DNA of 64,000 bases from Desulfopila aestuarii DSM 18488 (GTDB lineage Bacteria > Desulfobacterota > Desulfobulbia > Desulfobulbales > Desulfocapsaceae). The position numbers and the translations under genes were made by a program. The DNA is taken from contig NZ_FRFE01000010.1 in the NCBI RefSeq assembly GCF_900143695.1, forward strand, positions 112,830 to 176,829. Direction: 5' to 3'. The first letter of the stretch is position 1. Every line of letters begins with the position of its first letter. The notes under the pieces are model-generated. The model had not been told where the DNA came from, ran no database searches, and was given only the letters and a program-made list of their open reading frames with translations. Positions 9,690-18,005 of this stretch are shown here, piece by piece.

Positions 9690-9851
9690 ATGACTGATCT
9701 GATTTTTCTCGCGATATCAGGAGCAATAGGGCTGTGTACATTCTGGCTCATTGCCAGAAAATATGGCAGCGACTGTGTACCCTGACTGCTAATGTATGGA
9801 TCCGTCGGGACGGGTCTTGTCAGTTATATGGTGTTGAAAGCTCTCTTTTGA
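9690..9851 (+). CDS. Candidate small two-helix membrane selenoprotein (UGA recoded as Sec)
   Basis: An ATG at 9690 is preceded by a near-consensus AGGAGGG at 9681-9687 and opens a 31-codon frame. It encodes a hydrophobic helix (LIFLAISGAIGLCTFWLIA), then RKYGSDCVP, then UGA at 9783-9785. Reading UGA as Sec gives CVPU, a CxxU redox-type motif. The frame then continues for 21 hydrophobic codons (LLMYGSVGTGLVSYMVLKAL...) to a second UGA at 9849, for 53 residues in all. A terminator begins 14 bases later. A stem-loop with GGUCU in its loop lies 27 bases after the UGA. A 21-codon extension can occur by chance about a third of the time. The Cys context, second membrane helix and SECIS-like loop carry the case. 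The alternative is a 31-residue membrane peptide ending at 9785. Confidence 0.6.
9783..9824 (+). promoter_or_regulatory. Putative bacterial SECIS element of the small ORF
   Basis: Downstream of UGA at 9783-9785, GAC (9809-9811) pairs with GUC (9819-9821), extended by a G-U pair, and closes the loop GGUCU (9813-9817). The spacing from UGA to the loop G is 27 bases, within the range known for bacterial SECIS hairpins. GGUCU is also the apical sequence of the E. coli fdhF element. The upper stem is short and the lower stem is imperfect (UAAU with GUUA at 9790-9793 and 9823-9826). Confidence 0.45.
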
Positions 9852-9864
9852 CATATTGTAAAAC

Positions 9865-9902
9865 AAAAAGGGTTATCGTCGATACCGACGATAACCCTTT
9901 TT
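9865..9902. terminator. Bidirectional intrinsic terminator
   Basis: AAAAAGGGTTATCGTCG (9865-9881) and CGACGATAACCC plus T-run (9886-9902) form a perfect stem with a 4-base loop. A-rich and T-rich flanks allow termination on both strands: typA/small ORF on plus, Nudix gene on minus. Confidence 0.92.
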
Positions 9903-9941
9903 TATTTCTTTAAACCACTTTACCTTTTCACACCTTACACC

Positions 9942-10373
9942 TCACACCTCATGTTTTTTCGCCGCAAAATAATCGGCCAGTATCCGGCCATGATCAAATG
10001 CCAGCTCCGGTAGGCTGTCTTCGGAAAAGAGTTCGGCTTTGCCGGCATCATCACCTGCCAGTGGTTGTCCGGTGGCCTGGGCAATGAAGACGGTGGATGC
10101 GGTATGCTGACGTGGATCCCGGTCGGGGTCAGAATAGGTGTGGAACTGACGAAGGCCAGTGACCACAAGACCAGTCTCTTCTTCAGCTTCACGCAAGGCC
10201 GCAGCTTCGAACGATTCGCCGTAGTCGACAAAACCTCCAGGGAGCGCCCAGCCGTGTGGCGGGTTTTTCCGCTCGATCAGAACAATCCGTTCACCTATCT
10301 CAATGATAATGTCGACGGTGGGGGTGGGATTCCTGAAGACTTCGATTGTATTATGGCAATGCGGGCATTTCAT
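9942..10373 (-). CDS. Nudix hydrolase with N-terminal zinc-ribbon-like CPxC
   Basis: A 143-residue cytosolic pyrophosphohydrolase. The Nudix box is complete: [20 protein letters not shown] followed by ETGL, carrying the catalytic glutamates that bind magnesium. The N-terminus [13 protein letters not shown] carries a single CxxC, as in some NADH pyrophosphatase or ADP-ribose pyrophosphatase relatives where a zinc ribbon precedes the Nudix fold. Only one half of such a ribbon is seen. The likely substrate is a nucleoside diphosphate linked to another moiety; it cannot be specified. It is 30 bases downstream of the HAD gene on the same strand, probably one operon. Confidence 0.9.
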   Translation of the reverse strand: MKCPHCHNTIEVFRNPTPTVDIIIEIGERIVLIERKNPPHGWALPGGFVDYGESFEAAALREAEEETGLVVTGLRQFHTYSDPDRDPRQHTASTVFIAQATGQPLAGDDAGKAELFSEDSLPELAFDHGRILADYFAAKKHEV

Positions 10374-10403
10374 GGCTTGACCTGCAGGGTGATGAGAAAT
10401 GGG

Positions 10404-10991
10404 TTAGCCCAGAGCCAACAGGGTGTGGATCTCCTGCCAGTTTTCCACGGTCGGCAGGTTGTGGCGGTTGCGGTTCCAGGGATGACTGTAGACGAGGGGA
10501 ATAATGTCGGCAGCAGCCAGCATGTTGCAGGTCTCGGCCCGGTCGTCGATAAAATATTGCAGCTTATGCTCCCTGACGTAGCGGAGCTTGTCATCATGAT
10601 CGCCCATGGCCACCAGCCGGATGGCGTCCCGTGTCTTCCGCGGGAAGAACTGTTCGAACCAGTCGATAACCGGCTGTTTCAGTGGCCGGGCAGTGATGAC
10701 CGTCACTGGGGCGTGAGCTGCCAGCTTGCCGAGGACGTCCACTGCGCCCACCATTGGCATAAGACCGGTGGCAACTGAATCTTCCAGAATATCGCGAAAG
10801 ATTTGTTCAACCAGGACTGCAGGCATGCCAATGCAATCCTCAATCTGGAAATTGGTGATGTCATCCAGAGTAAAGGAACAATAACCATGTTCTTCGCAGG
10901 CGATGCGGATAAAGGCCTCCGCGGTATTGGCGATGACACCGTCAAGATCAAAGCCAATCTTGGTGGGGTCGATTTTTAGTGGCTTTTCCAT
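10404..10991 (-). CDS. HAD-family hydrolase (5'(3')-nucleotidase-like)
   Basis: A 195-residue HAD phosphatase. Motif I is FDLDGVIAN (nucleophile Asp and general acid Asp), motif II is VITARP, and the motif III/IV region is KLRYVREHKLQYFIDDRAE. A helical cap follows motif I (about residues 25-80). The order and spacing resemble small nucleotidases and uncharacterised HAD proteins of the NT5C-like type. The substrate is not deducible. It lies between panE-like and Nudix genes, all on the minus strand with short gaps. Confidence 0.85.
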   Translation of the reverse strand: MEKPLKIDPTKIGFDLDGVIANTAEAFIRIACEEHGYCSFTLDDITNFQIEDCIGMPAVLVEQIFRDILEDSVATGLMPMVGAVDVLGKLAAHAPVTVITARPLKQPVIDWFEQFFPRKTRDAIRLVAMGDHDDKLRYVREHKLQYFIDDRAETCNMLAAADIIPLVYSHPWNRNRHNLPTVENWQEIHTLLALG

Positions 10992-11026
10992 AAATAATTA
11001 TTGGTTTGTAAAAAAAGCGGGCGCGA

Positions 11027-11971
11027 CTATCGTCCCGGCGGCAGATAGCTTCGTTCCAATTCCTTGACCTCGGCCACCAGCTTCATATTCTCAGGGGAAA
11101 ACATCCCCAGTTTTCTTGCAGCAGCAACAACAGCACCATTGATGGCGTCGATTTCTGTCCGTCGGCCGGCGCGTACATCCTGGAGCATGGAGGAGATGTT
11201 GGTCGCGGTTTTAGCGCAGACGTCTTTGGTAATTGCCAATGAGTCGGGCGGCACGTAGATGTTTGAGGCCAGGGCGACTTTCAGAGCCTCTTCCACCAAC
11301 CGTTCCATTCGCGCAGCTGCACCGGGCAGGGTGAGGAGTTCTCCATTGGTGCAGCCGAGAATGGCGGTAAGGCCGTTGATTCCTGTGTTGACCATCAGTT
11401 TGGTCCAGAGCCTGGAGAGGATATCGTCTGTCATCCTCGCCTTCAGGCCGCTCTGGTTGAAAAGCTCGGTGACCTGCTGCAGTTTCTCCATCGCTTCGTT
11501 ACTGACTTCTTTCAGAAAACCGAATTGGGTCAACCCCTTGCCGGCATGGCGTACCTGTCCGGTCTCCAGAAGGTTTGCCCCTTCAGTGGTGGTGCCGAAG
11601 GCCGGAGTGCCATAATGGTCCGGGATCTGTGCCTCGAGATGTGCCACCCCGTTCTGGAGAAAAAGCAGCAGGGTGTCGGGGCCGAGAAGTGGAGAACAGA
11701 AACCGAGACAACCTTTCAGGTCATAGGATTTGACACAGAGAATCACCACATCGGCCAACCCTGTTTCGCTTGGGGTGGAAGAGACAGAAATGGCTGACTC
11801 TTCTACTTCGTCTTTATAATGATAGCGGATGCCTTTGGCAGCAAGCATGTTCGCACGTTTGGCATTGTGATCCAGCAGGGTGAAACAATGTTCTCCGTCT
11901 CTGTCGCCCCTGGTGAGTCTGGATGACAGCAGACAGCCGAGGGCCCCGGGCCCGACCAGAACAACGTGCAT
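11027..11971 (-). CDS. panE: 2-dehydropantoate 2-reductase (ketopantoate reductase family)
   Basis: A 314-residue NADP-binding reductase. The N-terminal Rossmann motif is VGPGALGCLLSSRL. A conserved lysine region is VKSYDL, the asparagine hinge is LQNGV, and the C-terminal catalytic Lys/Asn/Ser segment includes RLWTKLMVNTGINGLTAI. The family reduces ketopantoate to pantoate for coenzyme A synthesis. Paralogues that reduce other 2-oxoacids exist, so the symbol is by family. It ends in ERSYLPPGR with no extra domain. It is the middle of a co-directional minus-strand cluster, 15 bases downstream of the OB-fold gene. Confidence 0.85.
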   Translation of the reverse strand: MHVVLVGPGALGCLLSSRLTRGDRDGEHCFTLLDHNAKRANMLAAKGIRYHYKDEVEESAISVSSTPSETGLADVVILCVKSYDLKGCLGFCSPLLGPDTLLLFLQNGVAHLEAQIPDHYGTPAFGTTTEGANLLETGQVRHAGKGLTQFGFLKEVSNEAMEKLQQVTELFNQSGLKARMTDDILSRLWTKLMVNTGINGLTAILGCTNGELLTLPGAAARMERLVEEALKVALASNIYVPPDSLAITKDVCAKTATNISSMLQDVRAGRRTEIDAINGAVVAAARKLGMFSPENMKLVAEVKELERSYLPPGR

Positions 11972-11986
11972 GAGTATTACTCCCGT

Positions 11987-12769
11987 CTACTTGATAATCT
12001 GGGCTTCTTCCACGAGAACCGCATAGTTGTAGCCGGCGCCGAAGTCCTTGTTCGCGGCGACTGTGCCTTCGAATATGACGACATCATCCATGGCCACTGT
12101 CTGGCTGGTGGTGACCACGAGGTCGTGGGTATTGTTCATCGGGTTGCCGCTGCCGTCTTGCAGATGAACCCAGTTTTTACCCATGATGTTGGCGTTGAAT
12201 TTGACCACCTTGCCGCGTAAGCGGATTTTCTGGCCATTCAGTTTTTCGGCCTGGGTAAAAATTTCTTCAACCGTATAGCTGTTGTCGCCAGGGGCCTTTT
12301 CTACCGAGACCTCTGTGGCCGGCACCACGGCACCAGTGCTGCCGCCGCTTGCTACAGCCATGGCTGCCGGTGTTGCAGGCTGCACCTGCTGCTCACGGGC
12401 CACGGCAGCGGCGAAGGAATCGTCATCGGTAGAAGGGGCTGCAGGAGTTGCTGCTGCCACCTTTTCGCCGTCTAGACCTGGGGAAAAAATGATGGCGGGA
12501 AACGTGCGATCCAGCGATTTGGAGTGAAAATCCTTCATCTCCATTCCCTGAGTATAGTTCACTTTGTCACCGACGGATACCTTGGTCTCCGGTATGGCGA
12601 CCCAGTCTTTAGAGCTGCCGCTGTCAACGTAGATATAGGTATAGCCTGCCGCGTTTATGGTTTCCAGCACGGTGCCGCTGGCCGTCTGGGCAAGAGCGTT
12701 GGTAATGGTGTGGCCGGAAAGTGTGATCACGGCCGAGGCTGCAAGATAGAAAGCGTATTTTTTCAACAT
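11987..12769 (-). CDS. Periplasmic OB-fold protein (NrfJ-like)
   Basis: A 260-residue exported protein. Residues 1-28 are a Sec signal peptide (MLKKYAFYLAASAVITLSG...ALA). A small domain of about 70 residues, with YTYIYVDSGSSKDWVAIP and GDKVNYTQGMEMKDF, is joined by an Ala/Pro-rich linker (about residues 108-155) to a C-terminal OB-type barrel. That barrel carries GQKIRLRGKVVKFNANIMGKNWVHLQDGSG (first 20 residues GQKIRLRGKVVKFNANIMGK). The arrangement resembles NrfJ-type and related periplasmic proteins of unknown function. No catalytic residues are evident. It is transcribed with the SGNH gene upstream. Confidence 0.72.
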   Translation of the reverse strand: MLKKYAFYLAASAVITLSGHTITNALAQTASGTVLETINAAGYTYIYVDSGSSKDWVAIPETKVSVGDKVNYTQGMEMKDFHSKSLDRTFPAIIFSPGLDGEKVAAATPAAPSTDDDSFAAAVAREQQVQPATPAAMAVASGGSTGAVVPATEVSVEKAPGDNSYTVEEIFTQAEKLNGQKIRLRGKVVKFNANIMGKNWVHLQDGSGNPMNNTHDLVVTTSQTVAMDDVVIFEGTVAANKDFGAGYNYAVLVEEAQIIK

Positions 12770-12813
12770 GGTATCTCCTGAAACGAATGGATGAATAAAC
12801 TTCGCCGCAGAGA

Positions 12814-13368
12814 CTAATCATTTTCCAGCATAAAGGCAATGTGCTCAAGAATAGTTCTGGCCCACAATTGATACCCTTCCTCGGTGATGTGTACCCCGTC
12901 CAACTGGAAGAGGTTACCGCTACTCTGGACAAAGCGTGAATAGACATCGACATAACAGCTACCGGTTTTGCGGCATATTTCAGCAATCTGGGTGTTGATT
13001 CTGGGAATGGTATCCTTGCCCAGATGTCGAAGATGCATGGGGAGCAGGCTGTTGACCAGAACTTCCGTGCCGGCAAAATTCTGGGTCAGAAAGACAATGA
13101 TCTTCTTGAGATCCTCGATGAAACCATAATGTTCCATGACAAGATCGTTGGTGCCGATCATTACCATGATCATTCTTGCCGAGCTGTAATAGGTCTTCAG
13201 TTTCGGCATGGATGAGAGCAGTTCGTCGGTGGTTGCCCCGGGAACTCCACAGTTTTTAATCGTGAATTGTGGAATGCGCTGCTGCCAGTTATAGCCCGCA
13301 ACCAGTGAGTCCCCCAGCATGAGAAAGAGGGGGGCAGGAGTCCTGGGGGTGGAAGGTGATGCGATCAT
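12814..13368 (-). CDS. SGNH/GDSL-family hydrolase
   Basis: A 184-residue esterase-fold protein. Block I GDSLVAGYNW holds the nucleophile Ser. Block II Gly is in KNCGVPGATTDELL, block III is MIGTNDL with its oxyanion Asn, and block V is LDGVHITEEG with the catalytic Asp-His pair. This is the full set needed for ester or acetyl ester hydrolysis (platelet-activating factor acetylhydrolase-like subgroup). No signal peptide is visible, so it is probably cytosolic. The substrate is unknown. It is 44 bases upstream of the OB-fold gene in the minus-strand cluster. Confidence 0.88.
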   Translation of the reverse strand: MIASPSTPRTPAPLFLMLGDSLVAGYNWQQRIPQFTIKNCGVPGATTDELLSSMPKLKTYYSSARMIMVMIGTNDLVMEHYGFIEDLKKIIVFLTQNFAGTEVLVNSLLPMHLRHLGKDTIPRINTQIAEICRKTGSCYVDVYSRFVQSSGNLFQLDGVHITEEGYQLWARTILEHIAFMLEND

Positions 13369-13567
13369 GTAATATCAGGATGTGAAGTGTATTTATTGTA
13401 TAGGGGGGGAAGATCAGAACGTGTTGGTTATGTCACCGGTATCCGTTTCCCTGCTGTTTAGGTATTTCTGGAGGCGAGTCGCCTCGTATTATTTCAGGTA
13501 CTTGTAGCACAGTTTATTGCCAACACCAAATCTTTTCGGATCGACCTGTGGGACTGTTTCGCTTTGT

Positions 13568-15682
13568 TTATGGTCGAATGGGCATGGACTGGAGCAACTT
13601 GACTGTCATCGGCTCAACTCGCACGACCGAGGAAAGCGATCCTTCCAGAAAAATTCCCTGCAGATGTATATCGAGAGGTGAGCTGGCAGCGGTGTCGATC
13701 ACCAGATGCCATCTTCGTCCCCTGGTGTTATGGGGTACAACAGGCACAGTGAAATCAAGAGGGATGATTGAGCTGCCGTTGATCATCATGAAGAAATCGT
13801 CATCTCTGGGCTTATTCTTTCTACTGCCAGAAAGCAGCATTCCCAGACCATGACAGTTCTCGGACCAGTTGGTACTGTCGGGATTGAGATATTGCCACTG
13901 AATCTCCTTTTTCTCTTTGCCGGTGGAATTGTCAGGCCCCGCAAAGAACTCCTCGCGGCGGAAGACGGGATGGCGGCGGCGCAGTTCAATACATTGCCGG
14001 AAAAAACGTAAAAGATCCTGGTTTTTACGGCAGAGTTTCCAGTCCAGCCAGCTGATGGAGTTGTCCTGGCACCAGGCATTGTTGTTGCCGAGCTGGCTGC
14101 GGCCGAATTCGTCTCCGGCGGTGATCATCGGCACGCCCTGTGAAAGCATGAGAATGGTCAGAAGCGAGCGTATCCGCCTGGCGCGTAACTTCTTTATCGC
14201 CGCAGGAGCCGGAGCTCCTTCGTAGCCGCTGTTCCAGCTGAGATTATGGTTGTCGCCGTCCCTATTGTTCTCGCCGTTTGAGAGATTATGCTTGTGGTTG
14301 TAGCTCACCAGATCAGAGAGGGTGAAACCGTCATGGCTGGTGATGAAATTGATAGAGCTGAGCGGTCCTCTGCCGCTGGCCTGGTAGAGATCCGAGCTGC
14401 CTGCTAATCGGGTTGCCAATTTGGTGACGGTCCCCTCGTGCCCTGCCATAAACGAACGGATATCATCCCGGAATTTACCGTTCCACTCACCCCAGCGGGA
14501 GTTGGTGGAAAAAGAGCCGACCTGATAGAGCCCAGCAGCGTCCCAGGCCTCGGCGATAATTTTGGTGTCGCGCAGCACCGGGTCTTCCGCGATCAGTTCT
14601 ATCATCGGTGGATTAGTCAGCACGTTCCCCGCCTGGTCGCGCCCGAGGATGGAGGCGAGGTCGAAACGAAATCCGTCCACGTGCATCTCCATGACCCAGT
14701 AACGCAGGGACTCGCGGATGAGTGAGCGCGCTACCGGATGATTGCAGTTGAAGGTGTTGCCGCAGCCGGAGAAGTTCAGATACTCCTTGGAAGTGGGATC
14801 AAGCAGATAATAGATAGGGTTATCGATGCCTCTGAAGCTGCTGGTAATGCCGTCATAGCCACCTTCTCCGGTATGATTGTAGACGATATCGAGAATCACT
14901 TCGATGCCCGCCTGGTGGAGGGCGCGGACCATGCTTTTGAACTCGTTGATATGGTCATCGGGGTTGTGGGCATAGGCCGATTTCACGGCGAGAAACGAAA
15001 CCGGATTGTAGCCCCAGAAGTTCTTCAATCGCTCACCGCTCTTCGGGTCGTGGAAATTGGTATCGTTTTCGTCAAACTCGGTTACCGGTAAAAGCTCGAC
15101 CGCAGTTATGCCCAACTGCTTGAGGTAGGGGATTTTTTCGATGAGCCCCCGATAGGTTCCCGGAGCGGTTATGGTATGCTCCGCCTGTTGGGTGAACCCT
15201 CTGACGTGCAGCTCATAAATAATTGTTTCTGACAGCGGCGTTTTCAACGGTCGATCATGCTGCCAGTCGAAATCGTGGCGCGGAATGCGACAGCAGGGCA
15301 CTTCACCGTAACGGGCCAACTCTCCCCAACGGCGTGGGGTGAGGGCATGGCAGTAGGGATCGATCAGAATCCGTTCAGGGGTAAAACGACAGCCATCATG
15401 GCTGTTCCTGCCAAATAGCCGGTAGCCGTAACTCAGCTCTGTATCTGTGGTCTCAATGAGAATGTGCCATATGTCTCCGGTCCGGTTTTCCTCTCGGCCA
15501 AGAGACAATTCGTAGCGGAGGGGGCCATTTTGATCTCCGGAAGGGAGCTCAACAACCAGGACCACCTGGCTGGCATGGCGTGAGAACAGGGCGAAATTGA
15601 TGCCTTCGTTGAGTACTGTCACGCCAAGCGGCAGGGGATAGCCTCTTTTTACCCTCCAGGGGAAGTTTTTTTCTGGCATCAT
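13568..15682 (-). CDS. glgX: Glycogen debranching enzyme, isoamylase type
   Basis: A 704-residue GH13 enzyme that hydrolyses alpha-1,6 branches of glycogen limit dextrins. An N-terminal CBM48-like domain (YPLPLGVTVLNEGINFALFS) precedes the TIM barrel. Barrel motifs are VILDIVYNHTGEG (region I), DGFRFDLASILGRD (II, nucleophile Asp), IAEAWDAAGLYQVG (III, acid Glu) and FITSHDGFTLSDLVSYN (IV). Length and motifs match GlgX/TreX. Adjacent ATG codons at 15682 and 15679 start the protein without a clear ribosome-binding site. No other glycogen gene is nearby. A Fur-box-like sequence abuts the start. Confidence 0.93.
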   Translation of the reverse strand: MMPEKNFPWRVKRGYPLPLGVTVLNEGINFALFSRHASQVVLVVELPSGDQNGPLRYELSLGREENRTGDIWHILIETTDTELSYGYRLFGRNSHDGCRFTPERILIDPYCHALTPRRWGELARYGEVPCCRIPRHDFDWQHDRPLKTPLSETIIYELHVRGFTQQAEHTITAPGTYRGLIEKIPYLKQLGITAVELLPVTEFDENDTNFHDPKSGERLKNFWGYNPVSFLAVKSAYAHNPDDHINEFKSMVRALHQAGIEVILDIVYNHTGEGGYDGITSSFRGIDNPIYYLLDPTSKEYLNFSGCGNTFNCNHPVARSLIRESLRYWVMEMHVDGFRFDLASILGRDQAGNVLTNPPMIELIAEDPVLRDTKIIAEAWDAAGLYQVGSFSTNSRWGEWNGKFRDDIRSFMAGHEGTVTKLATRLAGSSDLYQASGRGPLSSINFITSHDGFTLSDLVSYNHKHNLSNGENNRDGDNHNLSWNSGYEGAPAPAAIKKLRARRIRSLLTILMLSQGVPMITAGDEFGRSQLGNNNAWCQDNSISWLDWKLCRKNQDLLRFFRQCIELRRRHPVFRREEFFAGPDNSTGKEKKEIQWQYLNPDSTNWSENCHGLGMLLSGSRKNKPRDDDFFMMINGSSIIPLDFTVPVVPHNTRGRRWHLVIDTAASSPLDIHLQGIFLEGSLSSVVRVEPMTVKLLQSMPIRP

Positions 15683-15683
15683 T

Positions 15684-15702
15684 GATAATGATTATTAGAA
15701 TC
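15684..15702. promoter_or_regulatory. Fur-box-like sequence next to the glgX start
   Basis: GATAATGATTATTAGAATC matches 15 of 19 positions of the classical Fur consensus. It lies directly before the glgX start codon, where a ribosome-binding site would be expected. The functional meaning is doubtful, since glgX is not an iron gene. Confidence 0.2.
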
Positions 15703-15825
15703 TTTAAGTGAAAAGCTGTCAGCAGCAGAATTGAGGTGCGAGTAAACCATAGTATACCCGAGTTGTCTGACAGGCGGAAGGTGTAACCAACAAAGAGTTT
15801 GTATCACAGCAAGCAGGGAGTCATT

Positions 15826-16767
15826 ATGGGAATGTTTCACAAAGTAAAGGTAGGCGACGAGATTATCAGCCCGATTGACTGGGAAATGAGCCCGGAACTG
15901 ACGTTTGGAACGTTCGAGTCCTGGGGGGGGCGGGAGCGCGTTCGCAATAACGATGAGTGTGTTTACTACTTTTTTGTGGATGACTGGGGTGACACCCCCA
16001 AGCTCTGTCTGATGGAGCGGGCGGTTAAGCATGCCCGGGTCGTGGCGGAAATCAAGGCGCCGCTCGAAATGATGCGAAAATGTGTGGATGAGCAAGGCTA
16101 TGTCGCTCGCTTTGAACAGAGCTTTGCCATCAACGACCAGATTCGTGACTGGCTGATTCGTAATGTCCTCGATGATGGCAACTCCTCGCTGGTGATACCT
16201 GTGGTGGAGGAAAAAGAAATTGAGGACATGGGGCCGGCCCTGCCCGGTAAAAAGAAGGCCGGGTTTTCCGGCACCATCGTTTCCCTGCCCGTTGAACCGG
16301 CATTTCTGCAGGAAGAAGAAGTCGGTGCTCTGCTCCGGAAATGGAATTTTTTCGAATCGGAGCAGAATCCATCCGGCAACTTTGCCAATGTTTTGATCAA
16401 TAACGGCAACGATCAGACGGTGGTCGATCTCAGAACCAATCTTATGTGGCAGCGCGACGGCTTGGATATCAATTCCATCCGCCAAATGCGAAAAGCGATT
16501 GCCGAAGTAAACGAAAAGGGGTTGGCCGGATACCACGACTGGCGGATGCCCACCGTCGAAGAGGCGATGTCTTTGATGGAGTCCTGTCAGAACAGTAAAG
16601 GGATTTACCTGCATCCCTGTTTTTCCAAGAACCAGCCCTTTATCTTTGTCGAAGCCCGCAGAAAACCTGGCGGTTACTGGTTTGTCGATTACAAACAGGG
16701 GCGGCTGTTCTGGTCGTCAGGTACTATTCCCGGTGGTTTCGGCCGGTTGGTACGTTCGTTGAGCTGA
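15826..16767 (+). CDS. DUF1566 (Lcl C-terminal-like) domain protein
   Basis: A 313-residue protein with no signal peptide. The first 190 residues are not recognised. They include a repeat of short acidic segments and a glycine/tryptophan-rich FESWGGRERV. The C-terminal 115 residues are a DUF1566/Lcl-type domain: VVDLRTNLMWQRDG, then AIAEVNEKGLAGYHDWRMPT with VEEAMSLME, and ending FWSSGTIPGGFGRLVRSL. In relatives this domain is extracellular or lectin-like; no export signal is seen here. Start ATG 15826 has GGGAG at 15816-15820. The gene is monocistronic, facing a hairpin at 16792. Confidence 0.78.
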   Translation: MGMFHKVKVGDEIISPIDWEMSPELTFGTFESWGGRERVRNNDECVYYFFVDDWGDTPKLCLMERAVKHARVVAEIKAPLEMMRKCVDEQGYVARFEQSFAINDQIRDWLIRNVLDDGNSSLVIPVVEEKEIEDMGPALPGKKKAGFSGTIVSLPVEPAFLQEEEVGALLRKWNFFESEQNPSGNFANVLINNGNDQTVVDLRTNLMWQRDGLDINSIRQMRKAIAEVNEKGLAGYHDWRMPTVEEAMSLMESCQNSKGIYLHPCFSKNQPFIFVEARRKPGGYWFVDYKQGRLFWSSGTIPGGFGRLVRSLS

Positions 16768-17099
16768 TCCATTCTCCTTTCTTTTCCCCTTGCCGGGTCC
16801 GGATTATTCTGGGCCCGGCCATTCTGTTGTGCCATTTCTTTTTTTGCCTGTTGGAAATGTCCTGTTTAAACTATCAATTTTTCGGAGTATATTCAGAGTA
16901 ACAGGACCGTTCGGTTTTGCCTCGCCTTTCCGGCGGCTCGGTATCGCGATTTGTCGATGTCGGGGAATTTTCTCAGATAACAAATGTATTGTTCGATCAC
17001 AGGTGACTACGGTGATTTGCCATAATGTTGTTTGTGGCTCCCATAGGTGTATGTGGCATGGAAGAGGGTGGGAAAGTGTTGCAAATGGTTGGAGTGGCA
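16768..17099 (+). other. Intergenic region between DUF1566 gene and secreted-protein operon
   Basis: It holds a terminator-like hairpin near 16792-16819. Beyond that there is no recognised gene or RNA, only short frames without good ribosome-binding sites. Confidence 0.55.
16792..16819 (+). terminator. Probable terminator after the DUF1566 gene
   Basis: GCCGGGTCC (16792-16800) pairs with GGGCCCGGC (16811-16819) with one G-U pair and a 10-base loop. T-rich sequence follows after about 15 bases rather than immediately, so efficiency is uncertain. Confidence 0.55.
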
Positions 17100-17978
17100 A
17101 TGGCGGCGAGAGGGAAATGTGCCTCAAGGGTGGTGGCAGGTTGTATAATTCTGTTGTTTTTGGCGACAACCGCACATGGTGACGGAACCGGTCGTAAACC
17201 CACGCCTGCAGAGCAGGAGTTTTACCGTTCGACCCAGGACGCACTGGCTGCGGCCTTGCCGGCCGATGTACCGGAAGGCTGGGAAATAACCGACCAGGCG
17301 GAAAGCGATGAGCTCGAAGTTGTCGGCATCGAAACCGGGACCAGGCCAATGGAGGTGACGTATTACCTTCAGTGGACAAATGTGGCCCTGCAGGAGCAGG
17401 GTGAAGAGAAAGCTGCTGACCAGATATCGGCGATAACCGGGAGTTCGCCTGTAAGTGATGAGGATGTTGCCGAGTATGAGCGGCTGGCTGTCAAGGTTGC
17501 CGAGGCAGCGGCAGCGGGCGATATTGAGACCGTGCGGGTTCTCCGACAGCAGATGGCGGAGCAGGCTGCCGTTTTCAATAAGGCCTTTGGCGAGGTCGAT
17601 GAAAAGATCGTTGAGATCAATCGGGCCATTACAGCACCTGATTCGCATGTGGCCATGTATCTGTTTGCCAATCGTTTGTCCCAGTCGCTTGAGCCGGGTG
17701 CGGTGCGTACCGTTGTGGCCGGTTACCCTGCCTTTCGAGCAAAAGGGTATTACACCCCATCGGGCGAATGGCATGAGGAGACGACCACGGTGTTCATGGG
17801 GAAGGGATGGTTTGCCACTCCGGGTGATGCTGCCTATCAGGTTTCTGTTGTCGCAAAAGCGCCGCATACCAGTCTGCAGACTGTGGTTGCTGTGATCGAA
17901 GCTGATCCCAGAAGGACGGGATCTATTGTGGAAATGATCGACTGGCCGGCGCTTCAGGCTGCGCTCGATCAAAACTAG
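17100..17978 (+). CDS. Exported protein of unknown function, partner of the VWA protein
   Basis: A 292-residue protein that starts with a signal sequence (MAARGKCASRVVAGCIILLF, then LATTAHG, predicted cut after AHG). The mature part has an acidic helical middle section (about residues 110-170, EEDVAEYERLAVKVAEAAAA-like) with coiled-coil character. It then has a beta-rich C-terminal part (YYTPSGEWHEETTTVFMGKGW). No family was recognised. The start is set by GGAG at 17091-17094; longer in-frame starts at 17025-17085 would bury the signal peptide. It ends 27 bases before the VWA gene and is almost certainly co-transcribed with it. Confidence 0.75.
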   Translation: MAARGKCASRVVAGCIILLFLATTAHGDGTGRKPTPAEQEFYRSTQDALAAALPADVPEGWEITDQAESDELEVVGIETGTRPMEVTYYLQWTNVALQEQGEEKAADQISAITGSSPVSDEDVAEYERLAVKVAEAAAAGDIETVRVLRQQMAEQAAVFNKAFGEVDEKIVEINRAITAPDSHVAMYLFANRLSQSLEPGAVRTVVAGYPAFRAKGYYTPSGEWHEETTTVFMGKGWFATPGDAAYQVSVVAKAPHTSLQTVVAVIEADPRRTGSIVEMIDWPALQAALDQN

Positions 17979-18005
17979 ACGTCTATTCGTACGGGAGAGT
18001 TCGAT

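Noticed and set aside
16790..17182. ORF of 130 residues between the DUF1566 and secreted-protein genes
   Set aside because: It overlaps the signal-peptide gene that has a good ribosome site, and its product is low-complexity without motifs.
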